Shown here: positions 50,000-60,205 of the stretch, one piece after another
How positions within the stretch are numbered: the stretch's first letter is position 1
How the letters are laid out: each line of letters opens with the position of its first letter
Assembly: GCF_900964775.1 (NCBI RefSeq)
Contig: NC_041829.1
Span: forward strand, 6,550,863-6,614,862
Length of the DNA: 64,000 nt
Source: Scleropages formosus
Taxonomy: Eukaryota; Chordata; Actinopteri; Osteoglossiformes; Osteoglossidae
Direction: 5' to 3'
Program-made: the position numbers and the translations under genes
The notes under the pieces: generated by a model
Told to the model about the DNA's origin: nothing
What the model saw: the letters and a program-made list of their open reading frames with translations, nothing else
Database searches by the model: none

Positions 50000-52900
50000 T
50001 TTATCATCCTTTTTGGTGTTTATAAATTAAATGTTCCAGGCTTTACAGACTTTCAGTTAAATGATTCAGTAGATGTTTAACATCTGTTTTAATTGTATTT
50101 CATTTATCTAAAATTAACTTACTCATCATAATAAATTAATACATTTAAGCTATACATGTTTTATTTTTAGATGTACGCATACTTAATGCCGGCATGGTAA
50201 AAACATTTTCAGTTAGGTAATATACTGTATGTACATTTCTTTTTACGCTTCATGAGTTCACACATAAAAAGCAGTCACCTCAGTTGCTAACAAAGGAAAA
50301 AAAAAATATACTAAAAAGGGAGACAGAAAGGAAATGTTCCTACCCACAGTGTTTCATATAGGCACATACATTATTCCTATTAAAATAATCCCAAAAACTG
50401 CAGAGAATCACAAAATATTTTATTTATCTTTTGGCTTGTATAAGGCAAATTTCAGATTTTTTTTTAGAGGGAAGGAGTTACAACAATATAGTATATACAA
50501 AATTGTAGCCTATATATTACCTGCAGAGTACATTTACATTTATTCATTTAGCAGACGCTTTTGTCAAAACGGCGTACATCTCAGCAAAAGTACAGTTTAT
50601 GCATTACATTAAGAGAAATTACATTAAGAGTAAACAGGAAAATCTGCGAGATATAATGAAAATTGATTGTCTTGTTAAGTTTTTATCCCAGAAGTTTCGT
50701 CTGAAGAGGAGAATCTGCATTTTTAAGCTTTATACAACATAGGCATTGCTGTTTGTACAAATGATCCAGTAATTTTTGCAAAATTTTATGTTTTATCCAT
50801 TGCACATTGATAGTATTCAGTGAAAATTCCGTGCTACCAGACAGACCAAATCTATTTGGTTCATTTCAAAAGAATAAGTGGCCCACACGGGCCCCTTGAA
50901 CTTTGCATAGGCTTTTCACTGCTTCCCACCTTCACACCATCTCCACTGCTGTTCCCTCCAGTCAGTCCCGTTCTGGGGCATCAACAGCCTCATCCAGATG
51001 GCCAGTTGACATCCCTCTGGGCACAGAAACAAAGAGTGAAATTGTACGCACCAAGCAACCCATCACACAGCAGCAGCATCACAGAATATGACAAAAGGAG
51101 ATTCTTAAAAGAAATGAATCATGAAACAGTTGTAGAGATGAAGTTGCAGAAACACGGGTCTGTTAGGGATCGCGGCTGCGTTCAGATCTTGCAGCTCTTA
51201 TTTTATGCAGCTTTGCTTTGAAGTCCAACTAAAGATATGTGCCTTGATTTTATCTGAATTTTGAACTCTCCTACATGTGTTGGGATTCTGAGCTTCAGGG
51301 TGTGTGAACCCTGGTCTTTTACTCCCTGCCTGCTTTTCCAGTAAATGCCCTGCGGGGACCTGCGACGGCTGCACCTTCAACTTTCTGTGGGAGAGCGCCA
51401 GTGCCTGCCCCCGTTGCACTGAGGCAGACTACCATGAGATCGAGGGAGCCTGCAAGGGGGGGTCCCAGGTACTCATCGCTCTCTTCTTCTTCTGTTTTAC
51501 ATGCACTACATTAATTTTATGTAGTATACAGCCATCCCCCCATAAAGGGGTTATATGTTCTGTTGAATCATTGCGTTCAGTAGATTGTATTGTGAGGGAG
51601 TCTAATTCAATTAGTTATTATAAAAGATGGTGCCTGGATGAAAAATATGTCACGTGAAAATTTATTAAAACATCTATCTAAACAGATTTTTTTTATGCAC
51701 GACAATAACACCAGTATATTTTATATTTGAAACAAAAATTATTTCTACCTTGTCTTTCAATATATTTTCATTCAGTAATTTATTACAAACAACTACTTGT
51801 CCAATACAGGATTACAGAGGTCCAGAGTCTATCCAGAAAGCATTGGTGTGATGCAGGGCACACCTTGGATTGAGTCAGTTTGATAATTTGGTCACTGCCT
51901 TTGTTTTTCACCTCGCAAAGCACATGAACACTATCCTGTTAGAGGTACTGCGTAGTGTTGCTAACAAACGTTTCACGCTAGACGATCTTCATTTGATCCC
52001 AGTAGTAAACCTTTATTTATGCTAGTGCAAGTGTTCATGTTATTAAGGCTGCATATGTTTCTTTAAATAACTGAGTTAATGTAGGCCTCCGTCGGTCAAG
52101 GCCTGACCATGAATGATGTACCCTGTAGCCACCTCCATCTCGAAGGAGTCACTTTTGCTGCAGATTGAGCAGCGTTGATTGTGGCTGATTAGGCCTATCT
52201 GGAAGATGCAGGCTCCGCCGCAGTTGCTACAGGTGTGAATCGCTGATTGGTTGTCTACAGAGCAGCCTGCCTTTATTTGGCCCTCTGAACTTTGGTTTGG
52301 TTTTTGGATTTAATGCTTTCCCTGCCTGAGCTGACACTAGTACCCTGCCAGTTGCTGCGGCTTCTTCTCAGTACTATGTGTTGATGTCCAGTGCTTTCAT
52401 ATTGTGCTGACAGACCTCCCTGTAATGAAGCTTTGGTCAGCATATCCTCTTGCCAGATGCAAGTTCTTCATAGAATTCATTCACCCTTCATGCAATGGAC
52501 ATGACCGAACAAACACAGTCTACACTGCCTGTGCAGTATATACATAGTGGGGAGACCGGCACGAGAGAGAACACCAGCGTCTGGCACTTTGTCTTTCCAG
52601 GTGATGCCAAGGGTCCAACGAAGACAGCACAGTTGGAAGCTGTTCAGCCTCTGTTCCTGTATGGAGTAGGTAGTCCATGTCTTACTGCCATACAAGTGGG
52701 TGCTGTGCGCAGTACAATGCTACCTTGGTCTTGACAGTGAGCTTCGTGTTCTGCCAAACATGAGTGGTGAGCTGGGTGAGAGTGGATGCAGCCTTCCCGA
52801 TGCGCTTGCTGATTTTCATATTAAGGGAGAGACTGTTACTGATGGTGGACCAAAAGTGTGTGAATAAATGGACCACTTCTAACTCAGAGTTGTTGATCGT

Positions 52901-55900
52901 GATGACTGCTGGTGCTTCTACATCCTGGCCCAAGATGCTGGTTTTCTTCAGGCTGATGGTTAGTCTAAAGTCGTGGGTGAAGCGGTTGAGATGCTGTAGT
53001 TGTTGCTCTGAGTGCGTAGTCACTGCAGCATATTCGGCAAAAAGCATGTCACGTATGGGAACTTTGCACACCTTGGTGTTTGCTCTCAATCGCGCGAGGA
53101 TGAATAGCCGTCTGTCGGACCTGGTGTGCAAGTAGATACCCTCTGATGATGACCTGAATACGTACTTCAGAAGCAGGGAGAAGAATATCCCAAACAGAGT
53201 TGGGGCCAGGACACAGCATTGTTTGATGGATGTCAAAGGGTGCTGATGAGCTGCTGTTCTATTGGATTATTACTTTCACATCTGCATGGAAATATGTGAT
53301 GATGCTTTGTAGCTTAGTGGAGCAGCCATTTTCCTAGAGAATTTTGAATAGGCCATCCCTGCTGACTAAATCAAACGCCTTGGTCAGATCGATAAAAGCG
53401 ATGAAGAGGGGTTGTTGTTGTTCCCTACACTTCTCCTGGAGTTGGCAGAGGGAGAAGATTATGTCCACTGTGAATCGATCAGCATGAAAACCAAACTGGG
53501 ACTAAGGGTAGATCTGTTCTGCCAGATTTTGGAGGTGTCCCAGCACATCATGCACAAAAACTTTACTGACAGTGCTGAGGAGGGAGATGCTCCTATAGTT
53601 GTTATAATCGCTTCTGTCACCCTTGTTTTTTTATAGGGTGACTGTCATGGAATCACACATCTTGTGGTACGGCATTTTCCTTCCAGCACAGACAAAGGAC
53701 CTCATGTAGTGGTTGTAGCAGTGAACTCTTTGCAGTGCTTGAAGAAGTCTGGAGGGATCCCGTCATTTCCGGGGACTTTACCAGAAGACATGCTGTCAAT
53801 GGCCTTACTCAGTTCAGCCACAGTGGGTTCTGTGTTCAGCTCATCCATGGTGGGTAGGCACTCAGCATATAGACCTGAGCTGGCAACAGCGTTTTCCCTC
53901 AAGTAAAGCTCGGAGTAGTGTTCTCCATCTCCGTCTGTTTGCTTCTGATCAATTTTTCTGCTGGAGAACTCGAGGGGTGCTGTTTTGCTATGTGTAGGAC
54001 CAAGGGCCTTCCATCGTACATCCTTCTGATGTTTCCATTATAGATCCTCCTGATGTTTCCCAATGCAGCTGCAGTCTGGATGCCCTCACTGAGCTGCAGC
54101 CAGAACTCATTAGTGCACGCCCTGGAAGTCTGCGGAACTTTGCTTCTGGTGGCTCAAAGCGCCTGAAGAGTACTTTCACATGAGTAGCATTAATATTCTG
54201 TAAGTGTTGGATTCTTTGCTTCTATGACAGGAGTCATATCACTAGACTTAGCCTGAAACCAGTCATTGCTCTTTGCGGTCTTCCTCCCACAAGTGAAAAG
54301 TGCCGATCTGTTGATGGTATCATGCAGGTGATCTCATTTCTCAGTCACAGAGGCTCCTGGTGAGGCAGCTCTTAGAGCAATCTTGACAGTTTTGGCAAAT
54401 TGCTCAACATTCTTTAGATGTTGCATCTCAGTAGTATTGAAACATAATTTTTCCCGCTTGTTTGCAGCAGTAAATCTTTTTTGGCTGTAGCCTGATCTTG
54501 CATCAAACTAATGTATGGTATGTGCTACAGTCAACACTATGGTATAAGCGAGTGAGAAGCACAGATTTGAGGCTGGGGTGTCTGACGATAATCCTATCCG
54601 GCTGATGTTAGTGCTTTGATCGGAGGTGTTGCTATGACAACTTGTGCTGAGGCTTGGTCTGGAAATAGGAATTGGTTATGCAGAGGCCGTGGAAGGAGTA
54701 GAACTCCAAAAGCTGTTGCCCATTGTCATTGATTTTGCCAGTCCCGAAGTGGCCTAGGTTAGAAGACCATGATTTGTGATCAGCTCCCACTCTGGCATTG
54801 AAATCTTCCAGGAGAACAAGGTGCCCCTCACTAGGGATGCAACTGGAAATGGCTCCAGAGTTCTCACACAACTCTTGGTTCATCTCAGGGGTGGAGGACA
54901 GGGTGGGGGCATATACAGTAATGTGAATGCAGAGAGTCAGGAGACACTCTGATCCCTTGTCAAGTGGTTCAACCATTTTCAGCAAGGAGTTCCTGACAGG
55001 GAATCCTACGCCATGTTCTCTAGGTTCTTCAGTACTCTTCCCTTGCCAAAAGAAGGCATAATTCTTCTCTTTCAGTGTGCTGGAGCCTGCTAGATGTGTT
55101 TCCTGCAGAGGTGCTAAGTCCACCTTGAGCCTTAGCAGCTCATTGTTAATGACAGCTGTCTTTTGAGCGTCTCTGGTGTCTTGTAGCTTTTCTTTGAGTC
55201 TGGTCGTCATTCTTCCGATGTTCCAACATCCCAGCTTGAGAGCTGATTTCCTTCTGGTTATAAGTACTTTTTTGCCTGGTACAATGTTTGCATTCTGCTG
55301 TTCGTGGAGCGATCTATTGGCCCCATGACAGCTACTAGTGTGGTGGTTAAAACTGCTGCTTTTAGACCCAAAGGTCACAGTTCAAATCCCATCTTCAGAT
55401 GTAGTACCCTTGAGCAAGAGTGCTTATCCTAAATTGTTCCAGTGAAAGAAAAATTACCCAGCTGTATAAATGGGTAAGTAATTTTAAGTTTCTTTCGAGA
55501 AAAACATAAACTAAATTAATTAATGTAATTGTGGCTGTCTCCTCTCGGCTAGACAATACTGTACGTATGGAATGAGCCAAAGCTCTGCAGCAAAGGGGTC
55601 CGGTTGCCAGTGATGAGAAGGACACCTTGTGAAGCCATCGACTTCTGGCTGAAAATTGGAGCTGCACTAGGAGCTTTCATGGCCTTGCTTCTCATATCCC
55701 TCAGCTGCTACTTCTGGAAGAAGAACAAGAGGTATGAAAAACATGCTTATAAAAATTGCACCCACTTTGCAATCTAAATTATGTCTTACTGTTGCTTTGC
55801 ATGTTGTGGATTCTTGCTTGCAGAGTTGTCATTCATGATGGCGATGATGATGGTGAGAACTTGTTTTTTGATGGAGGCCACATTGCTTCTCTCACAGAAC

Positions 55901-57448
55901 GGATAACCCCTCACCGTGTTCTGCTTTCTTTTCAGGTTGGAGTATAAGTACTCCCGACTGGTGATGACTGCTAGCAGGGACTGCGACATGCCCGCTGCCG
56001 ACAGTTGTGCTGTCATGGAAGGTGATGACAATGAGGATGATGTGGTCTGCTCCAGCAAACCCTCTCTGCTGGGGAAGCTCAAGTCCATGGCTGCAAAGGT
56101 GAGCCGTAAACCACCTTGAGATCCATCTACCAGAATATTAGCCTGTTTCTGGAGGGACATGAAAAGATGTTTTTTGATAGAAACCAGTACATTGATGGCC
56201 CTCAGCTTGTGTGATATGTCCTTGACTTACTATTCTGAACAGCGTTATTGTAAGTTGACTTTGTTGTAAATCACAAACTCCATTATACTGTATTATACAG
56301 TATAACCACAAGTTAATAACCATAAGTATATAGAAACAACAAGCATGTGCTGTGTTGTATGAATAGACTTTGTTATATTTTTCACTAATTTCTCACATTA
56401 CACACACACACACATTTTCAGAACCGCTTGTCCCATACGGGGTCACGGGGAACCGGAGCCTACCCGGTAACACAGGGCGTAAGGCCGGAAGGGGAGGGGA
56501 CACACCCAGGACGGGACGCCAGTCCGTCGCAAGGCACCCCAAGGGGGACTCGAACCCCAGACCCACTGGAGAGCAGGACTGCGGTCCAACCCACTGCGCC
56601 ACCGCACCCCCCTTTCTCACATTATTTATGATCAATTAATACTGATAAAGAATAATATATACAATACAGAATTATTGTTATTTTTTTATGCAGCGCTATT
56701 ATTTTCACTTTCACTTCTAAATATATCACCTTCCGCTTTTTTTTCCAGCACTACCAGAACTCTAATTTTTTTCATTTTTTTACTTTGTTGTCATTTTATT
56801 TGAAAAGTGACTTGAAGGGAATCATAAAAAGTTTTCTAAATAAAAACAAATTGCTGCTGGACACCAGAACAGTGACTGAGACCCAAACAAAAAGAAATAT
56901 CTGACCAGTTGATGTTGGAGTGGCAGTCCTTAACTGTTACGATGAAACGTAGAGCTCAAAAAGTAGTATAACAAGATTATTGGGGTGGCAGTCGTAAGTC
57001 CAGGTTGTCGTAAGTCGAGAACCACCTGTAGCAAATATACTCCGGAGAACCTTTAATGAGCTCAAATGTCAGAACAACAGTCCTTGCAGGTTGACCTTCA
57101 GAGAGTTTTAACCATGATGCACCAACCCTGCTGCTTAACTGAAGACTTCTTCACATTAAGAATGATCAAAACAGATGGGTGTCTCCACTGAATGGTGGAA
57201 AGGCTGTTTTAGCGTATGTCTGCCAGTAGCTAATTGGTTTATTTGCAACGTATTTAAATGTAGAAAGGAGTACATTGGAGTGTGGCGTGACGTGGTATAG
57301 AAATAATATGTTTTAGTGTGAACCTGAGTTTGGTGCTTAGTGATGGATGCAGCTGTGTGGGATGTGTTGACCTTTCCAGGGGAGCGGTGATGGCAGCGAG
57401 TCCGTCCAGTTGAGGAGCTCCAAGGCGGAGAGGTGGGTGTTGGGGTAA
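25059..57448 (+). CDS. elapor2: Endosome-lysosome associated apoptosis and autophagy regulator family member 2
   Basis: Twenty-two exons: 25059-25175, 31853-31973, 35158-35347, 37347-37494, 37690-37779, 38138-38243, 38345-38497, 39899-39987, 40901-41081, 42316-42444, 43592-43682, 44824-44926, 45030-45167, 45773-46036, 47009-47182, 47485-47674, 49359-49455, 49751-49852, 51342-51468, 55553-55731, 55936-56098, 57380-57448. All are GT-AG and in frame, giving 1006 residues. It is a type I membrane protein: signal peptide in exon 1, cysteine-rich ephrin-receptor-like repeats ([27 protein letters not shown]), a mannose-6-phosphate-receptor-homology-type region in exons 15-20, one membrane helix (about 903-925) and a cytoplasmic tail with [21 protein letters not shown] and ESVQLRSS favour ELAPOR2 over ELAPOR1. 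Exons 1 and 22 are the least conserved. Its role is less well studied than that of ELAPOR1. Confidence 0.96.
25830..26650 (-). mobile_element. 5'-truncated L2/CR1-type LINE, 3' end
   Basis: On the minus strand a 142-codon frame (26096-26524) encodes the end of a LINE reverse-transcriptase protein: [50 protein letters not shown] and [10 protein letters not shown] are typical of abundant teleost L2/CR1-like elements. The 3' end carries AATTTCCCTTGTGGGATCAA and a (TATC)n tail next to 25830. The 5' part, including the catalytic domain, is missing, so it is dead. Confidence 0.8.
28258..28479 (+). repeat. SINE family A, copy 2 (ELAPOR2 intron 1)
   Basis: Full-length copy. It has A-box TGGCGCAGTGGG (28273-28284) and B-box GGTTCGAGTCC (28319-28329), then the GC-rich body and a (TG)n tail. 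The 12-base target duplication TATTTCTATTTA lies at 28246-28257 and 28480-28491. Confidence 0.95.
29251..29456 (+). repeat. SINE family A, copy 3 (ELAPOR2 intron 1)
   Basis: A-box TGGCGCAGTGGG (29260-29271), B-box-like GGTTCGAATCC and the complete body, ending in a short TG run. I could not fix a target duplication. Confidence 0.9.
29974..30048. repeat. Long (TG)n microsatellite
   Basis: About 37 uninterrupted TG units directly before a SINE head. Confidence 0.95.
30050..30365 (+). repeat. tRNA-headed SINE, family B
   Basis: Head GGCAGCATGGTGGCGCAACG with B-box-like GAGTTCGATTCC, then GTGTGAAGTTTGCATCTTCTC and CGGGTTTCCTCCGGGTGCTC. Its 3' part (CCACCCTCCGCCTTGTGCAC to GATAAGCAGTTAA) resembles the body of family A. 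Confidence 0.75.
30940..31065 (+). repeat. SINE tail fragment
   Basis: CACTTTGGAGAAAAGCATCT and TGAATAAATGTAGATGTAAG. Confidence 0.6.
32231..32445 (+). repeat. SINE family A, copy 4 (ELAPOR2 intron 2)
   Basis: A-box TGGCGCAGTGGG (32242-32253) and B-box GGTTCGAGTCC. Flanked by an imperfect duplication of TGGTCTTTTACTA (32219-32231 and about 32445-32459). Confidence 0.9.
32455..32605 (+). repeat. V-SINE-type SINE, degenerate
   Basis: AATTGGAGCTGCTACTTTGC, TTTGAATCCCAGCTCCTGCT and GTATATATGGGCAAATAATTG in order, directly after copy 4. Confidence 0.55.
32860..33195 (+). repeat. Composite SINE: family B head with V-SINE tail
   Basis: Head GGATGGCACAGCGGCACAGC, B-box-like GGGTTCGATCCCTGCTC, then TGTGTGGAGTTTGCATGTTC and GGTTTCCTCCCACAGTCC. 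The 3' end is TTGCTTTGGAGAAAAGCGTC followed by AGTGAATAAATGTAA, the L2-recognised tail used by the V-SINE-type copies. Confidence 0.8.
33640..33745 (+). repeat. SINE tail related to 4950-5075
   Basis: TTTCTACGAGATGCACGTCG and CTTCGGAGAAAAGCATCCGC repeat the order seen at 4950-5075, so both come from one longer element. Confidence 0.6.
34560..34960 (+). repeat. Dispersed repeat fragment (copy of 21600-21850)
   Basis: The second copy of the repeat described in the MEIG1 intron, here in ELAPOR2 intron 2. Confidence 0.5.
35994..36235. repeat. SINE family A, copy 5: inverted composite (ELAPOR2 intron 3)
   Basis: The first about 55 bases read as a plus-strand head (GCGGTGGTGCAGCAGG through GGTCTGGGGTCC). 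The rest, to 36235, is a minus-strand copy with its head at the right end. The two heads form inverted arms at the ends of the 240-base segment and could fold back. Confidence 0.75.
36645..37015 (-). mobile_element. Degenerate Tc1-like transposon fragment
   Basis: On the minus strand, short frames match the C-terminal half of fish Tc1-type transposases: [11 protein letters not shown], a glycine-rich VPNGGGG run at the usual place, then a [12 protein letters not shown] segment that corresponds to DHVHPFMT of intact copies. DNA before it (CTACAGCAGCAGAAGACCAC) is the same family. Frames are broken and both ends are missing, so it is inactive. Confidence 0.7.
39090..39375 (+). repeat. Fish interspersed repeat in ELAPOR2 intron 7
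   Basis: GCTTGTCCCATGCAGGGTCA, GGTCCAGAGCCTATCCCAGT, CTATGGGAGGAAACCAGAGC and CTCCACACAGGCTAAGATCC follow the order of a common fish repeat. Fragments also occur near 44415-44540, 51790-51900 and 58500-58620. Confidence 0.6.
39485..39690 (+). repeat. V-SINE-type SINE in ELAPOR2 intron 7
   Basis: TAGTGTAGTGGTTAGAGCTG, AGGTTTTGAATCCTTTCTTC, ATACCCTTGATCAAGGTACT, CTGTATAAATGGGTAAATCA and a diverged tail. Confidence 0.75.
42032..42206 (+). repeat. SINE family A, copy 6 (ELAPOR2 intron 9)
   Basis: A-box TGGCGCAGTGGG (42043-42054) and B-box GGTTCGAGTCC. About 35 bases of the body (from the GCCGGGTTAGGC part) are deleted. A short GTAGAATG repeat flanks it. Confidence 0.85.
42655..42845 (+). repeat. 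V-SINE-type SINE in ELAPOR2 intron 10
   Basis: GGTTTGAATCGCACCTCTTG, TAATACCCTAGAGCAGGGTG and TTAAATGGGTGAAAAATTG, ending AAATAAATGTAAATGG. Confidence 0.65.
46107..46595 (+). mobile_element. Tigger/pogo-like MITE with transposase N-terminus
   Basis: Bounded by TA dinucleotides (46105-46106 and 46596-46597). The ends are inverted: left CAGATGCTCCTCGACTTACA, right (reversed) CAGGTGGTCCCCAACTTACA. Inside, from about 46347, codons give [14 protein letters not shown], then a stop, then [20 protein letters not shown], which is the start of a Tigger-type transposase with its CENP-B-like helix-turn-helix. It is a 489-base deletion derivative, inactive, in ELAPOR2 intron 14. Confidence 0.85.
46608..46813 (-). 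repeat. SINE family A, copy 7 (ELAPOR2 intron 14)
   Basis: Full-length reversed copy. Target duplication TATTAGAAATAC at 46596-46607 and 46814-46825. It inserted right at the TA end of the Tigger-like element. Confidence 0.95.
47760..47830 (-). repeat. SINE tail fragment, reversed
   Basis: CATTTCTCCAAAGTGGCTTG is the reversed tail motif. Confidence 0.5.
48434..48628 (+). repeat. SINE family A, copy 8 (ELAPOR2 intron 16)
   Basis: A-box TGGCGCAGTGGG (48443-48454), B-box GGTTCGAGTCC. The (TG)n tail is absent; the copy stops after GCGAACGGTTCGGACGGG. Confidence 0.85.
48685..48985 (+). repeat. Degenerate pentamer satellite
   Basis: About 300 bases of TATCC, TGTCC and TATCA pentamers with variants such as TATGAGATCC recurring as a higher-order unit. 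It begins about 60 bases after SINE copy 8. Confidence 0.9.
49968..50000. repeat. (CAT)n microsatellite
   Basis: About eleven CAT units in ELAPOR2 intron 18. Confidence 0.9.
50525..50625 (-). repeat. SINE tail fragment, reversed
   Basis: TACATTTACATTTATTCATT then TAGCAGACGCTTTTG is the reversed L2-type tail. Introns 16 to 18 otherwise look unique and AT-rich. Confidence 0.65.
52083..55320 (-). mobile_element. Near-complete, inactive APE-type LINE in ELAPOR2 intron 19
   Basis: Minus strand. The 5' part (within 54632-55320) encodes an apurinic-type endonuclease: [33 protein letters not shown] and NGQQLLEF. Downstream come reverse-transcriptase pieces with DLTKAFDLV (near 53370-53400) and [17 protein letters not shown] (about 53030), then the end domain with [16 protein letters not shown] and LGITWKD (52477-52695). 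The catalytic ADD is changed to AEY and GDFN to EDFN; frames are also broken. It resembles the RTE-like lineage often mis-annotated as craniofacial development protein 2-like; I do not fix the clade. It is not a host gene. Confidence 0.85.
55325..55530 (+). repeat. V-SINE-type SINE adjoining the LINE
   Basis: GTGTGGTGGTTAAAACTGCT, CACAGTTCAAATCCCATCTT, GTACCCTTGAGCAAGAGTGC, TTACCCAGCTGTATAAATGG and a diverged tail, ending just before the ELAPOR2 exon 20 acceptor. Confidence 0.75.
56215..57028. mobile_element. Possible second Tigger-like MITE, interrupted by a SINE
   Basis: The right end CGTAAGTCGAGAACCACCTG (57009-57028) matches the end of the element at 46107-46595 and is followed by TA. 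The left end is uncertain: ATGTCCTTGACTTAC near 56216-56230 fits. Family A SINE copy 9 lies inside. Confidence 0.45.
56401..56612 (-). repeat. SINE family A, copy 9 (ELAPOR2 intron 21)
   Basis: Full-length reversed copy with A- and B-boxes. Target duplication TTTCTCACATTA at 56389-56400 and 56613-56624. Confidence 0.95.
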
Positions 57449-58484
57449 CGTGGAGAGACTTTTTTTTAAATTGGAGGAGCACAGCAGAGGGATTTCAAAT
57501 GGAGAAACATATTTTGGAATGACCCAAGAACCCACAGCTCAGCTGGTGACGATGTCAGTACCTGGTGGCCTTCAAAGTGGCCAAAGAGATCTTTCAATAG
57601 AGTCTAACACATTGGATGGAGGGAAGTGTTTGGCTTTTTGGGGGGCTACCTGTCCTTTTCGGTCACACCATTATGTGTCAAGCAGCAGGCTCTTCAACAA
57701 TAAGGATCTGCCCACTTATTCTGGGGGTGAAGGGAATGCCATTTTTCTAGTCCTTCATATCGGAGGGCTGGATCCCATGGAATAACAAAGCGAGAACATC
57801 TCTGCCTTTTGCCTTGAACTCGACCATGTGTGTTCTGACAGTGTGGGAAAGACCACCATTCCAGTGAAGAAGTATTAATCAACAAATGAAGATGTCATGG
57901 ACCTTTAATACACAAACTAAGCCATACTTTTGCGGTTTCTCATCAACTTGCGGGACACTCTGACAGTGTAATATTACTATTTATATGAATTATTTCATAA
58001 CTTTTAAGTGCAGTTGAGTGAACATTGAATTTTTTGCCTTACCTTCTCTATGTTTTGTGCTAGTTAATAGAAAATTGGACTGGAGATTTGTACAAATATT
58101 TTAATCTACTGATGCAGTATTCTTTCAGATTACTAAAAAAATCACAAGTGTGACATTCAGTTATATACTGTATTATATTGGCACACAAGTGCTAAAAATT
58201 ATTTAATTTAAAAGTTTTTTAAATTAAATTTTATTTCTTTTTTTCAGATATTATGGATCACCAAATTCTTGTACTTCCTCTATTTGTTCATTTATTCTCT
58301 AATTTCCAGAAGTCATTTTTAATATATGGATTTTTAAAAATATATACAGTGGATCCTCAACACAATTGGCTCTGAAAGTCTGTTCATAACTCATAAAACT
58401 GAAGTCAGTTTTACCACTATATCACAACCAATAATACAGATCAGATTTGTGTAAATTTACTCACATCGGAAAAAAATTATAATG

Positions 58485-58490
58485 AATAAA
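58485..58490 (+). promoter_or_regulatory. Candidate ELAPOR2 poly(A) signal
   Basis: AATAAA about 1.04 kb after the stop. The real site could be elsewhere. Confidence 0.35.
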
Positions 58491-60004
58491 GACTTTTTTA
58501 TTTATGTGTTCATCAGCTTCTTATCCAGAGAAGGGTTTTAATGGTCCAAAGCCCATCCTGGATAAACAGGGCAAGGCAGGGAAGAACCCTGGACAGGATG
58601 CCAATCATTCCAGAATTTTATGCTTTGACCTTTTATTAATGTAAAACAACATTAGCCGGGTGACCTTTGCTCCACGACAAAAAGAATTTTTTTGAAGCAA
58701 AGTGAAAAAAAATACAATAAAAAAAAAAAATTTCTTTAGAAATATTTGTATTTTTATAAATGTGTAACTTGAATGTTTGTAACACAAGGCCCCAGTGTAC
58801 TAAAATGTCATTTAATACAGACAAAATATATGCATTTAAAGAGTAAATATAAATTAAATGTAAAATACAAAATGTAATGACACAAAGACGGTCCAGAGTG
58901 TGTGGATTGCAGTATGTTGCTGCATGTTACACACCATTTCCTCTTTTAATGTTTGTCCCTTTTCATAACCCTAAGTGAAACACATTCCCAGCATCCCATT
59001 TTCAGTTTTTTGGCTAAAGCAGTGATCGTTTTGGGAGGACATGGAGGTCAGTGCTTGCTGGGTGGTTCAGCAGAATAACACAGGGGCCCAAGTCCATTAG
59101 AATTCCACTGAGAGCAGAGGCATTGGGATGCGAGAGCAGGACCAAAAATACCATCCCAGAAAAGCCTCTCGAGCGGGACCCAGAAAGCGCTTAGTTTCGC
59201 TTGTCCTTCCCCAGCATAAGTGGTGGATAGAAGCTTTTGAAAAGCAGCCTTTTAATCACGTTACAGGCTTTCACAGAATGCATCTGTGAGCGAGCTGCAA
59301 AGCAGTGCCGCTAAATATCTCACTGCCCAACTATAGTCAGGGCCCCGTTTTTAAATCGTAATAAATGTGCTTGGGAATAAAAGACTGATAACATTAGTTA
59401 ATGTTCAAAACATTAAAAGAAATGGCAAAGTGGGGAGAAAGATCTCCTTAAGGATTTAATCAGATCTTAACACATACCAGAATTCAGTGTTCTCATGGTA
59501 CATCAGAAACCAGAGAGGCAAGAAAATAAACAGATAGCTTTTAATTTTTATTTATTTTATTATGATGCCATCATGTCCATGTTATTGCACAAATAATGAG
59601 CACTGAGCTATTGCTTGATGATTAGGTAGATCCAGCCAAGTTCAATATGGTCCAAGAACACAGGATCGCTTTTTTTTAAATGGGACGCCCGAAAAAATTA
59701 GATATATGAAACTAAAATTCTTTCTTGTGTGTCAGATGTGTGGTAAAGCATGTAGTGGCATCTAGTTTCAACAAGTTATGTCGCTCCATCACTTAGTTAT
59801 TTGCCAGACTCTAGTAGCTCCTTGCATCCCTGCAACCTGACTCTGGGTATATTGACACATTCTGGTGTGGAGTATTTCCACTCCACTGTTCCACGAATAT
59901 GTAATATATACTGTATTAAGATATGTCTAAGAGAATTCACAATCTGTATTCATTTAAAAAAAAATATTACGGGTCACTCTTGACTTACCCATGTATAATA
60001 ATGA

Positions 60005-60205
60005 TACGGGGACAGCTGGTGGTGTAGTGACTGCTGCCTTCGGACCCAAACATTTGAATCCCACCACTAGCTGTAGTGCCCTCGAACAAGGTACTTACCC
60101 TAAATTGCTCCAGTAAAATTACCCAGCTGTATAAATGGGCAAATTATTCTAAGTACATTAACATCGTAAGTTGCTTTGGAGAAAGTGTCAGCTAAATGGA
60201 TAAAA
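60005..60205 (+). repeat. V-SINE-type SINE, well preserved
   Basis: GTGGTGTAGTGACTGCTGCC, ATTTGAATCCCACCACTAGC, TGCCCTCGAACAAGGTACTT, AAATTACCCAGCTGTATAAA and TTGCTTTGGAGAAAGTGTCA. The best reference copy of this family here. Confidence 0.85.

Noticed and set aside
54632-55378. 248-codon minus-strand frame resembling craniofacial development protein 2
   Set aside because: It is the endonuclease part of a LINE; its first residues even read through the neighbouring SINE.
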